Positions 7,684 through 15,738 of a DNA stretch of 64,000 nt are shown here, piece after piece. The position numbers and the translations under genes were made by a program. The notes below the pieces were generated by a model. That model was given only the letters and a program-made list of their open reading frames with translations, was not told the DNA's origin and did not search any database. How positions within the stretch are numbered: position 1 is the first letter of the stretch; every line of letters starts with the position of its first letter. Source of the stretch: Micromonospora_J zhanjiangensis (GTDB lineage Bacteria; Actinomycetota; Actinomycetes; Mycobacteriales; Micromonosporaceae); the NCBI RefSeq assembly GCF_042650605.1, contig NZ_JBHSBN010000002.1, positions 310,001 through 374,000 of the forward strand, read 5' to 3'.

Positions 7684-8601
7684 ATGACGCACGACCACCC
7701 TGACCGTGAGCCGCCCCGGCCGTTCGGGCGACTGCTGACCGCCATGGTCACCCCGTTCACCGCGGACGGCTCCCTCGACCTCGACGGCGCCGCGCGACTG
7801 GCCACGTACCTGGTCGACGAGCAGGCCAACGACGCGCTCGTGATCAGCGGCACCGGCGGTGAGTCGCCGACCACCACCGACGCGGAGAAGGAGCAGTTGC
7901 TCCGGGTCGTCGTCGAGGCCGTCGGCGACCGGGCCCGGGTGGTGGCGGGGGTCGGCACCAACGACACCCGGCACACGATCGAACTGGCCGCCGCCGCCGA
8001 GAAGGCGGGCGCGCACGGCCTGCTCGTGGTCACCCCGTACTACAACAAGCCACCCCAGGCCGGGTTGGTGCGGCACTTCACCGCCGTCGCCGACGCCGTC
8101 GGGCTGCCGGTCATGATCTACGACATCCCGCACCGGGCCGGCATCGCGATCGCCACCGACACCCTGGTCCGGCTGGCCGAGCACGAGCGGATCATCGCGG
8201 TGAAGGACGCCAAGGGCGACCCGGCCGCCACCTCCTTCGTGGCCGCCCGGACCGACCTGGCCGTCTACTCCGGCGAGGACGCGTCGACCCTGCCGTGGCT
8301 GGCCATCGGCGCGGTCGGCGTGGTGGGCACCTCCACCCACTTCACCGGCGTGCCGACCAAGAAAATGATCACCGCGTACGAGCGGGGGGACGTCGCGGCG
8401 GCGCTGGCGCTGCACCGGCGGCTGTTGCCGCTCTACACCGGCATCTTCCGCACCCAGGGCACCATCCTGGTCAAGGCCGGACTGGCGGCCGCCGGGCTGC
8501 CGGCCGGACCGGTCCGGCCGCCGCTGGTGGACGCCACCGAGGCCGAGCTGGCCCAGCTGCGTCGGGACTGCGCCGCCGCCGGGGTGGAACTGCCCGCATG
8601 A
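7684..8601 (+). CDS. dapA: 4-hydroxy-tetrahydrodipicolinate synthase
   Basis: 305 residues, normal for the family. Recognisable parts are the substrate loop GTGGESPTTTDAEK, the active-site tyrosine in MIYDIPHRAG (Y146) and the Schiff-base lysine in IAVKDAKGD (K174). It condenses pyruvate with aspartate semialdehyde in the diaminopimelate/lysine branch. The partner dapF is at the other end of the window. The TGA overlaps the ATG of a 12-codon micro-ORF, which itself overlaps the ATG of rnj, so the two genes are probably translated in sequence. Confidence 0.97.
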   Translation: MTHDHPDREPPRPFGRLLTAMVTPFTADGSLDLDGAARLATYLVDEQANDALVISGTGGESPTTTDAEKEQLLRVVVEAVGDRARVVAGVGTNDTRHTIELAAAAEKAGAHGLLVVTPYYNKPPQAGLVRHFTAVADAVGLPVMIYDIPHRAGIAIATDTLVRLAEHERIIAVKDAKGDPAATSFVAARTDLAVYSGEDASTLPWLAIGAVGVVGTSTHFTGVPTKKMITAYERGDVAAALALHRRLLPLYTGIFRTQGTILVKAGLAAAGLPAGPVRPPLVDATEAELAQLRRDCAAAGVELPA

Positions 8602-8636
8602 ACCGGAACGACAAGAACGGGGCTTTCGCCGTATGA
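8598..8636 (+). CDS. 12-codon micro-ORF bridging dapA and rnj
   Basis: ATG at 8598 overlaps the dapA stop (ATGA) and its own TGA (8634-8636) overlaps the rnj ATG (ATGA). The encoded peptide would be MNRNDKNGAFAV. No strong ribosome-binding site precedes it, so it would depend on ribosomes finishing dapA. No homology is expected at this length. The support is positional: two exact ATGA junctions, repeated in form at rny elsewhere in the window. Confidence 0.4.
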   Translation: MNRNDKNGAFAV

Positions 8637-10321
8637 CCGTGACGCACACCGAAGCCGAACGGCCCCCCGCGCTGCCCGAGGGCGGCCTGCGGATCATCCC
8701 GCTCGGCGGGCTGGGCGCCATCGGCCGCAACATGACCGTCTTCGAGTACGACGGCAAGCTGTTGGTGATCGACTGCGGGGTGCTCTTCCCCGACGTCGAA
8801 CAGCCCGGGGTCGACCTGATCCTGCCCGACTTCGCGCCGATCCTGGACCGGCTGGCCGACGTGCAGGCGATCGTGCTGACCCACGGGCACGAGGACCACA
8901 TCGGCGCGGTGCCCTACCTGCTGGCCCACAAGCCGGACATCCCGCTGGTCGGATCGCAGTTCACCCTCGCCCTGGTCGAGGCGAAGCTGGCCGAGCGCCG
9001 GATCGAGCCGTACACGCTGACGGTGAAGGAGGGCGGTCGGGAACGGCTCGGCCCGTTCGAGTGCGAGTTCTTCGCCGTCAACCACTCGATCCCGGACGCG
9101 CTGGCCGTGGCCGTCCGTACCCCGGCCGGGCTGGTGCTGCACACCGGCGACTTCAAGATGGACCAGTTGCCGCTGGACGGCCGGATCACCGACCTGGCCG
9201 GGTTCGCCCGGCTCGGCGCCGAGGGCGTCGACCTGCTGCTCTCCGACTCCACCAACGCCGAGATCCCCGGCTTCGTCACCCCGGAACGGGAGATCGGGCC
9301 GGTCCTCGACTCGATCTTCGCGAAGGCCACCGGCCGGATCATCGTGGCGTCGTTCGCCTCCCACGTGCACCGGGTGCAGCAGGTGCTGGACTCGGCGCAG
9401 GAGCACGGTCGCAAGGTCGCCCTGATCGGCCGGTCGATGGTCCGCAACATGGGCATCGCCCGCGACCTCGGCCTGCTGCGCATCCCGCCCGGCCTGGTGG
9501 TCGGCCTCGACGAGGCCACCACGCTGCCGCCGGAGGAGATCGTGCTGATGTCCACCGGTTCGCAGGGCGAGCCGATGAGCGCCCTGGGCCGGATGTCGAC
9601 CGGTGACCACCGGCACATCACCATCGCCCCCGGCGACACGGTGGTGCTGGCCAGCTCGCTGGTGCCGGGGAACGAGACCTCGGTCTACCGGGTGATCAAC
9701 CAGCTCTGCCGGGCCGGCGCCACGGTGATCCACAAGGACGTGGCCAAGGTGCACGTCTCCGGCCACGCCCCCGCCGGTGAGCTGCTCTACCTGCTCAACG
9801 TGGTCCGCCCGAGCAACCTGATGCCGGTGCACGGCGAATGGCGGCACCTGCGGGCGCACGCCCGGCTGGGCGTGGAGTCCGGGGTCGCCCCCGACCGGGT
9901 GGTGATCTGCGAGGACGGCGACGTGGTGGACCTGGTCGAGGGCCGGGCCAGCCTGGTCGGCCACGTCAAGAGCCGGTACGTCTACGTCGACGGGCTCGCC
10001 GTCGGCGACGTGGGGGAGTCGCTGCTCACCGAGCGGCGGATCCTCGGTGACGGCGGGTTCATCTCCGCCACCGTGGTGGTCGACTCGGTCACCGGCAAGG
10101 TGGTCGGCGGCCCGACCGTCTCGGCCAAGGGCTTCTCCGACGACCCGGGCGCGTTCAACCCGGTGATCCCGTTGATCACCGAGGCGCTCGGCCGGGCCGC
10201 GGCGGACGGCATCAGCGACCCGCACCAGCTGCAGCAGATCGTCCGCCGCACGGTGGGGCGCTGGGTCAACGACGCGTACCGCCGCCGGCCGATGATCGTG
10301 CCGACCGTGGTCGAGGTCTGA
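8633..10321 (+). CDS. rnj: Ribonuclease J
   Basis: 562 residues, metallo-beta-lactamase/beta-CASP nuclease. The zinc motif HGHEDH is at residues 84-89 (LTHGHEDHIG). Further conserved parts are NHSIPDALAVAV, HTGDFKMD, LLSDSTNAE, FASHVHRVQQ, STGSQGEP and VHGEWRHLRAHA. It is a 5'-to-3' exonuclease and endonuclease in mRNA turnover and rRNA maturation. It sits after dapA via a micro-ORF with ATGA overlaps. The upstream GGGG is a weak ribosome-binding site, consistent with translational coupling. RNase Y is encoded 37 kb away in the same window. Confidence 0.96.
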   Translation: MTVTHTEAERPPALPEGGLRIIPLGGLGAIGRNMTVFEYDGKLLVIDCGVLFPDVEQPGVDLILPDFAPILDRLADVQAIVLTHGHEDHIGAVPYLLAHKPDIPLVGSQFTLALVEAKLAERRIEPYTLTVKEGGRERLGPFECEFFAVNHSIPDALAVAVRTPAGLVLHTGDFKMDQLPLDGRITDLAGFARLGAEGVDLLLSDSTNAEIPGFVTPEREIGPVLDSIFAKATGRIIVASFASHVHRVQQVLDSAQEHGRKVALIGRSMVRNMGIARDLGLLRIPPGLVVGLDEATTLPPEEIVLMSTGSQGEPMSALGRMSTGDHRHITIAPGDTVVLASSLVPGNETSVYRVINQLCRAGATVIHKDVAKVHVSGHAPAGELLYLLNVVRPSNLMPVHGEWRHLRAHARLGVESGVAPDRVVICEDGDVVDLVEGRASLVGHVKSRYVYVDGLAVGDVGESLLTERRILGDGGFISATVVVDSVTGKVVGGPTVSAKGFSDDPGAFNPVIPLITEALGRAAADGISDPHQLQQIVRRTVGRWVNDAYRRRPMIVPTVVEV

Positions 10322-10424
10322 CCCGACCGGCAGCCCGCGACGCGCGTCGGTCGGCCGGCCGACTGGGCCCGGGTACTCATCCGATCCCCTGCCGCCCCGC
10401 CTAGCCTGGGCGCGGGAGGATCGG

Positions 10425-10856
10425 ATGGGCTACCGGCTGTTGACGACCGTGATCGTCGCACTGCACTTCGGATTCCTCGGTTACCTGCTGTTCGGCGGCT
10501 TCCTGGCCTGGCGGTGGCCGCGGACCGGCTGGGCGCACCTGGCCGCCGCCGGGTGGGGGATCGCCGTCGTCGTCGCCCGGCTGAACTGCCCGCTGACCTG
10601 GGCCGAGGCGTGGTCCCGGCAGCGGGCCGGCGAGCCGGCACCGACGTCCGGCTTCATCGCCCGGTACGTCGACGGGGTGCTCTACCCCGCCGGGTACACC
10701 GCGGTGGCCCAGGCGGTCGTGGTGCTGCTGGTCGCCGCCTCCTGGACCGGCCTCCTGCTGCGCCGCCGGGCGGCCCGCCGGATCCCGACCACCGACCAAC
10801 GGAACGCACCGGTCGGAAAGCCGGCCGCCCGCCCGGTTGGCGGTGACCACTCGTAG
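10425..10856 (+). CDS. DUF2784 family membrane protein
   Basis: 143 residues with about four hydrophobic segments (VIVALHFGFLGYLLFGGFLAW; LAAAGWGIAVVVA; AVAQAVVVLLVAASWTGLLL). The family mark LNCPLTWAEAWSRQRAG (NCPLTxxE) is at residues 51-67, and an Arg-rich tail follows. It starts at an ATG preceded by GGGAGG. The function is unknown for the family. It stands alone between rnj and ftsK. Confidence 0.82.
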   Translation: MGYRLLTTVIVALHFGFLGYLLFGGFLAWRWPRTGWAHLAAAGWGIAVVVARLNCPLTWAEAWSRQRAGEPAPTSGFIARYVDGVLYPAGYTAVAQAVVVLLVAASWTGLLLRRRAARRIPTTDQRNAPVGKPAARPVGGDHS

Positions 10857-10873
10857 GGCGCGGTCACGCGCCC
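10856..10873 (+). terminator. Hairpin after DUF2784 gene
   Basis: GGGCGCG-GTCA-CGCGCCC starts at the last base of the stop codon. It is a perfect 7-bp stem with a 4-nt loop. The rest of the gap up to ftsK (10874-11093) holds no ORF or motif that I recognise. Confidence 0.5.
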
Positions 10874-11093
10874 GTGCGCGCGTCGGCCAGCGCGGTCGCC
10901 CGGTCGGGCAGTTCTCCGCCGGGTACCGCCGGTGCGGGCCGGTCGTCCCCGGCCGGCGGCGCAGTGCCGTCCGAGGTGCTCCCGGGACCGGGCGGCGGTA
11001 CGGGCATCCGGCCTCCCCTCCGGCGAGGTGAAGATCACAAATGGGCACGTCGGCGCGCCGAGGCGGACGGACACGGGCCGCGTTGCCGGGGCA

Positions 11094-11116
11094 TTGTCGA
11101 CCCACCCGACTACGCT
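11094..11116 (+). promoter_or_regulatory. RecA-NDp/PafBC-type promoter of ftsK
   Basis: TTGTCGACC, eight bases, then TACGCT, which ends eight bases before the ATG at 11125. The TTGTCR core and N8 spacing match the mycobacterial damage-promoter consensus. The -10 has C instead of G at its third position. Confidence 0.45.
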
Positions 11117-11124
11117 GTGACGCT

Positions 11125-14100
11125 ATGGCGGGCCGTCCCTCTCAGGCGAGCCGGCGACGCGGCGCGTCGCCGAAGCGGACCAGCACGCCCCGGAGCCGGC
11201 AGAACGGTCGGCAGACCGGCCGCGCCCGGCCGGCGGTCCAGCGTCGACAGCCGTCCCAGCCCGGCGTCGCCATCCGGGCCGCCCGGGGGCTGTGGATGGG
11301 GCTGGCGCACGGTGTCGGGTGGACGGTCCGGGCCGTTGGCCGGCAGGCGGCCACCGCCCGTGACCTGGACCCCGAACACCGGCGCGACGGCGCCGGCCTG
11401 TTGCTGCTCGGGCTCGGCATCCTCACCGCCGTGGCGATCTGGTTCTCCGGCGCGGGGCCGGTGGGTGCCCGGATCGCCGACACCATCCGGCTGTTCTTCG
11501 GCGCCGTCGCCGTGGTGCTGCCGGTGCTGCTGCTGATCGGCGCGTACCGGTTGATGCGGGTGCAGGAGGAGCCGGAGCAGCACCGCGGCCGCGGCCTGGT
11601 CGGCTGGTCGGCGTTGATCGTCTCCACCGACGCGTTGCTGCACATCGGGCAGAACCCGGTCGACAACGTGCAGCGCGACTACGCCGGCGGCCTGATCGGC
11701 GCCGGCTTCGGCGGGGCGCTGGAACAGGCGATCACGCCCTGGGTGGCGGTGCCGCTGCTGGTGCTGTTGCTGCTGTTCGGCCTGCTGGTGGTGACCGCGA
11801 CCCCGATCAACAAGATCCCGGAACGGCTCGGCCTGCTGGCCGGGGCGGTGACCGGCCGACCCACCGACGAGGCGGTCGAGCAGGAGCCGGGCGAGGACAC
11901 CGGCAAGCCGGCGGCCGGCGTCCGCCGCCGGTCCGGGCCGCGCCGCCCCGCCAGGCCGGTCGACCCCGCCGACGAGGACGGGTACGACGACGACCTGCCC
12001 TTCCAGGAGACCGTCGAACTGCCCCGGGCCCGCAAGCCGAAGGTGCCGGCGGCCCGCAAGGTGGCCGAGCCACCGGAGCACTCGCCGCCACCGACCCGGG
12101 CCGAGCAACTGGCGATGACCGGCCTGGGCGGGGACTACACCCTGCCGCCGGCCAGCCTGCTGGCCAAGGGTGGCGCGCCGAAGACCCGCAGCCGGGCCAA
12201 CGACGAGGTGATGGCCGCGCTGACCGGCGTGTTCGACCAGTTCAACATCGACGCCGCCGTCACCGGGTTCACCCGTGGTCCGACCGTGACGCGCTACGAG
12301 GTCGAACTCGGGCACGGCGTCAAGGTCGAGCGGATCACCCAGCTGTCCCGCAACATCGCGTACGCGGTGAAGTCGCCGGACGTACGGATCCTCAGCCCGA
12401 TCCCGGGCAAGAGCGCGGTCGGGGTGGAGATCCCGAACAGCGACCGGGAGGACGTCGCGCTCGGTGACGTGCTGCGGTCCCGCGCGGCGGCCGCGGATCA
12501 CCACCCGATGGTGGTGGCGCTGGGCAAGGACATCGAGGGCGGCTTCGTGGTGGCCAACCTCGCGAAGATGCCTCATATCTTGATCGCGGGAGCGACCGGA
12601 GCGGGTAAGGCGCTGGCGCTGGATACCCCGATCCCCACGCCCAACGGTTGGTCGACGATGGGTGCGCTGCGAGTCGGCGATCAGGTTTTCGACGAACTGG
12701 GCGAGCCATGCTCGGTCGTGGCCGCAACCGAGGTGATGCACGGCCGTCCCTGCTACGAGGTGGAATTCTCGGACGGCACGGTCATAGTCGCCGATGCGCA
12801 ACATCAGTGGCGAACCACGACGAGGGCGATGCGGACCCAACGAACCCAACGTTGGAAGGACGGCTCGTACTGGACGCTGGATGATCGTGATCTGATCAGC
12901 AGGCGGACGGAGGAAGTGCTCGCCGAGCCGGACCGGCCCGTCGCGTCCGCTGTAGTCCTGTCAGACGTCGGGCAGCAGTTCCGTAACGTGCTCTATCAGA
13001 TTCTCCGAGACATTCCTCGGGAGGCGACACTCGGCCGGGTGCCCTACCAGCGCGGCGGACGTACCGTTACTCGCTGGGTATCCACGTATTCCCGCCACCG
13101 GGTCTACGACGCGTTGCATGACCGGGTGCTCGCGCCTGGGCGCTCCGGGCAGCGGCTCGCGTTTGACGATCGGCCGGTCACGACGGCCGAGATCGCGGCA
13201 TCGCTCCGGGTCAAGGGACGAAGCACGTCGTGGGCAAATCACGCCGTCGACGTCTGCGGCCCGCTCGTCTATCCGGACCAAGTGTTGCCAGTCGCTCCGT
13301 ACACGATGGGCTGCTGGCTGGGCGATGGCACCACGGGCTCGGCCGGCTTCACCTGCGCCGAGGAGGAGATTCTCGACAACATCCGGTTGGATGGCTACGA
13401 GGTGACGCAGTACCCGAGCGCCGAAATACACTTCTCGCTTTCCAACCGGCCGGAAAGAGCGCGACGTATCGCCGAGGCGGTGGACCTGGCTGCCCGCGGC
13501 ATGACCCTGGCGGCCGCGGCCCGGCACGTCGGTGTCGGCCTTTCCGCCGTATGTCGGTCGGCGAGAGGCAAGGTGCCAGCCGGTCGGAAGCTCGGGTACA
13601 TTCCCACCACCCCTCCCCGCCAGCGTTATCAGACGTTGCGAGCGCTGTTCCGCCAGGTTGGCTCCAAGCACATTCCGTCCGCCTACCTTCAGGCCTCGGT
13701 GGCTGACCGGAGAGCGCTGCTCGCTGGCCTCCTTGACACGGACGGTACGGTTTCGCCTCGTGGTGGCGTCGAGTTCGCCGTGACCAACGAACGGTTGGCC
13801 AGGGACACCCTTGAGCTGATCATCGGGCTCGGCTATCAGGCCACCATGCGGACGAAGCGTGTGAACGGACGCAGCGAAGAGTCATCGACCTGCTACCGAA
13901 TCCATTTCACCCCGAGTGACAAGGTCTTTCGGCTCACCCGAAAGCTGAGCCGCCAGGTAACCAGCAACCGTCCCAGTACACTGCAGCGATACATCGTGGA
14001 CGTCCGTCCTGTGGAGTCCGTACCGGTCCGGTGTATCGAGGTGGACAGCCCGAGCCACCTATACCTGGCTAGCCGCGCATGTATCCCCACGCACAACTCA

Positions 14101-15087
14101 AGTTGCCTGAATTCTCTGCTCGTCTCGGTCCTGGCCAGGGCCACCCCGGACGAGGTGCGGCTGCTGCTGATCGACCCGAAGCGGGTCGAGCTGACCAGCT
14201 ACGAGGGCATCCCGCACCTGGTCACCCCGATCGTGACCAACCCGAAGAAGGCCGCGGACTCGCTGGAGTGGGTGGTCCGCGAGATGGACATGCGGTACGA
14301 CGACCTCGCCGCCAACGGGGTCCGGCACATCGACGACTACAACCGCAAGGTGCGCGCCGGCCAGATCAAGCCACCGCCCGGCAGCGAGCGGGAGATCCGG
14401 CCGTACCCCTACCTGCTGGTGATCGTGGACGAGCTGGCCGACCTGATGATGGTCGCGCCGCGGGACGTGGAGGACTCGGTCGTCCGGATCACCCAGCTCG
14501 CCCGGGCCGCCGGCATCCACCTGGTGCTGGCCACCCAGCGCCCGTCGGTCGACGTGGTGACCGGCCTGATCAAGGCCAACGTCCCGTCCCGGCTGGCGTT
14601 CGCCACCAGCTCGCTGGCCGACTCGCGGGTCATCCTGGACCAGCCGGGCGCGGAGAAGCTGATCGGCCGGGGCGACGGGCTGTTCCTGCCGATGGGCGCC
14701 TCCAAGCCGGTCCGGATCCAGGGCGCCTGGGTCAGCGAGCCGGAGATCGCCGACATCGTCAAGTTCTGCAAGGACCAGCGCGAACCGGAGTTCCGGCCGG
14801 ACGTGCTGGCCCCGGCGCAGGACACCAAGAAGAAGATCGACGAGGACATCGGCGACGACCTGGACCTGTTGGTGCAGGCCATCGAGCTGGTGGTCACCTC
14901 CCAGTTCGGCTCGACATCGATGCTGCAACGCAAGCTGCGGGTCGGGTTCGCCAAGGCCGGCCGGCTGATGGACCTGATGGAGACCCGTGGCGTGGTCGGC
15001 CCGTCCGAGGGCTCGAAGGCGCGGGACGTGCTGGTCAAGCCGGACGAGCTGGAGGAGGTCATGGCCGGCGTCCGGGGCGACGGCTGA
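11125..15087 (+). CDS. ftsK: FtsK/SpoIIIE DNA translocase precursor containing an intein
   Basis: The precursor is 1320 residues. After removal of the 496-residue intein a normal FtsK of 824 residues remains. The N-terminal quarter has four membrane segments (GAGLLLLGLGILTAVAIW; IRLFFGAVAVVLPVLLLIGAYRL; GLVGWSALIVSTDALLHI; VPLLVLLLLFGLLVVTA), then an acidic/Pro-rich linker and the motor. Walker A (GATGAGK-S) is split by the intein between Lys and Ser. Walker B is LLVIVDELADLMM. The C-terminal gamma winged helix is LVTSQFGSTSMLQRKLRVGFAKAGRLMDLMETRGVVGPSEGSKARDVLV, read in parts. FtsK pumps DNA at the septum and supports dimer resolution. The ATG at 11125 is chosen because the -10 lies eight bases upstream. 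Confidence 0.95.
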   Translation: MAGRPSQASRRRGASPKRTSTPRSRQNGRQTGRARPAVQRRQPSQPGVAIRAARGLWMGLAHGVGWTVRAVGRQAATARDLDPEHRRDGAGLLLLGLGILTAVAIWFSGAGPVGARIADTIRLFFGAVAVVLPVLLLIGAYRLMRVQEEPEQHRGRGLVGWSALIVSTDALLHIGQNPVDNVQRDYAGGLIGAGFGGALEQAITPWVAVPLLVLLLLFGLLVVTATPINKIPERLGLLAGAVTGRPTDEAVEQEPGEDTGKPAAGVRRRSGPRRPARPVDPADEDGYDDDLPFQETVELPRARKPKVPAARKVAEPPEHSPPPTRAEQLAMTGLGGDYTLPPASLLAKGGAPKTRSRANDEVMAALTGVFDQFNIDAAVTGFTRGPTVTRYEVELGHGVKVERITQLSRNIAYAVKSPDVRILSPIPGKSAVGVEIPNSDREDVALGDVLRSRAAAADHHPMVVALGKDIEGGFVVANLAKMPHILIAGATGAGKALALDTPIPTPNGWSTMGALRVGDQVFDELGEPCSVVAATEVMHGRPCYEVEFSDGTVIVADAQHQWRTTTRAMRTQRTQRWKDGSYWTLDDRDLISRRTEEVLAEPDRPVASAVVLSDVGQQFRNVLYQILRDIPREATLGRVPYQRGGRTVTRWVSTYSRHRVYDALHDRVLAPGRSGQRLAFDDRPVTTAEIAASLRVKGRSTSWANHAVDVCGPLVYPDQVLPVAPYTMGCWLGDGTTGSAGFTCAEEEILDNIRLDGYEVTQYPSAEIHFSLSNRPERARRIAEAVDLAARGMTLAAAARHVGVGLSAVCRSARGKVPAGRKLGYIPTTPPRQRYQTLRALFRQVGSKHIPSAYLQASVADRRALLAGLLDTDGTVSPRGGVEFAVTNERLARDTLELIIGLGYQATMRTKRVNGRSEESSTCYRIHFTPSDKVFRLTRKLSRQVTSNRPSTLQRYIVDVRPVESVPVRCIEVDSPSHLYLASRACIPTHNSSCLNSLLVSVLARATPDEVRLLLIDPKRVELTSYEGIPHLVTPIVTNPKKAADSLEWVVREMDMRYDDLAANGVRHIDDYNRKVRAGQIKPPPGSEREIRPYPYLLVIVDELADLMMVAPRDVEDSVVRITQLARAAGIHLVLATQRPSVDVVTGLIKANVPSRLAFATSSLADSRVILDQPGAEKLIGRGDGLFLPMGASKPVRIQGAWVSEPEIADIVKFCKDQREPEFRPDVLAPAQDTKKKIDEDIGDDLDLLVQAIELVVTSQFGSTSMLQRKLRVGFAKAGRLMDLMETRGVVGPSEGSKARDVLVKPDELEEVMAGVRGDG
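12610..14097 (+). mobile_element. Class 3-type intein with LAGLIDADG endonuclease in the FtsK P-loop
   Basis: 496 codons inserted exactly between GATGAGK and S of Walker A. The intein starts with Ala (ALALDTPIPTPNGW), not Cys/Ser, and ends PTHN before extein Ser. Class 3 marks are all visible: Trp in block B (ADAQHQWRTT), Cys in block F (VPVRCIEVDSPSHLYL) and Thr at the third-last position (T-H-N), the WCT triplet. Two LAGLIDADG blocks are present, TMGCWLGDGTTG and LLAGLLDTDGTVS, each with its Asp, so the homing endonuclease may be active. Between them, AARGMTLAAAARHVGVGLSAVCRS looks like a helix-turn-helix. Codon use is visibly less GC-rich than the exteins. Splicing must precede ATP binding by FtsK. 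Confidence 0.93.
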
Positions 15088-15160
15088 TGGCACCCGGCAC
15101 CCGGCACCGAAGGCGACGGCCACCGCCCCGCTCGGGCGGCGCGGGCGGATCGACCGCCGG

Positions 15161-15475
15161 TCAGTGGAAGATCTTCAGTCCGACCACGCCGGCCACCACC
15201 AGGAACAGGCAGGCGATCCGGGGCAGGCTGGCGGACTCGTGCAGGGCCAGCATGCCCACCAGCGCCGTACCGACCGCGCCGATGCCGACCCAGACCGCGT
15301 AGCCGGTGCCGAGCGGGATCTCGCGCAGCGCGTAGGACAGGCCGAGCACGCTGAGCAGCGCGGCGACCAGGAAGACCAGGGACGGCTGCCACCGGCTGAA
15401 ACCGGCGCTGCGGTCCAGGGCGATCGCCCAGACGGTCTCCAGCAGACCGGAGATCACCAACGCGAGCCAGGCCAT
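15161..15475 (-). CDS. Small multidrug resistance family guanidinium exporter (SugE/Gdx type)
   Basis: 104 residues, four membrane helices. The membrane-embedded Glu is in ISGLLETVWAIALDRSAGFSRW (E13 region), and LPLGTGYAVWVGIGAVGTALVGMLALHESASLPRIACL, read in parts, is the SugE/Gdx pattern (GTxYAVWxGIGAxG). Gdx proteins are proton-coupled guanidinium exporters working as dual-topology dimers. The assignment is strengthened by a guanidine-III riboswitch in the 5' leader. AAGAGG lies upstream of the ATG. Confidence 0.92.
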   Translation of the reverse strand: MAWLALVISGLLETVWAIALDRSAGFSRWQPSLVFLVAALLSVLGLSYALREIPLGTGYAVWVGIGAVGTALVGMLALHESASLPRIACLFLVVAGVVGLKIFH

Positions 15476-15540
15476 CGTGCACCTCTTGACGGGAATGCCC
15501 GGGCCACCGGGGCCGGGACGAGTGGGTCCTGCGGGTCACG

Positions 15541-15582
15541 CGGGCGTCTTGGCCTTACCGGGTACGCCAGCACTCGTCCGGG
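15541..15582 (-). ncRNA. Guanidine-III (ykkC-III) riboswitch
   Basis: Read on the minus strand, the segment begins CCCGGACGAG and continues to GTACCCGGTAAGG and CCAAGACG, the conserved blocks of the ykkC-III class (CCGGACGAG ... GUACCCGGUnAGGnCAAGACG). The class folds as a compact pseudoknot that binds guanidinium and normally exposes the ribosome-binding site when bound. It ends about 65 nt upstream of the SMR exporter start. Recognition is from the memory of the consensus. The covarying stem (TGCTGGCG with CGCCCGC) has diverged as expected. Confidence 0.88.
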
Positions 15583-15707
15583 ATGGCTCCCCGCGGTCCG
15601 CGACGGCCCCAGGGAAGCACCACCAGCGCCGACCGTAGCACCGCCGGTCCGGCACCCGATCGGTCGCCGGCCGGCGTCATGGTGACCTTGCCCACCGCGC
15701 GTTGACC

Positions 15708-15721
15708 TGAAGTGGACTTCA
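15708..15721. promoter_or_regulatory. Dyad upstream of the ornithine-cyclodeaminase-like gene
   Basis: TGAAGT-GG-ACTTCA follows directly after TTGACC (15702-15707), a possible -35. The dyad lies within the spacer of a possible promoter, the layout used by MerR-type activators, but the -10 is poor. It is a candidate only. Confidence 0.3.
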
Positions 15722-15738
15722 ACCCGCAGCATTGTCTG

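Noticed and set aside
11041..11124. Earlier ATG for FtsK at 11041
   Set aside because: It lies upstream of the predicted promoter (-10 at 11111) and has Arg-rich random composition.
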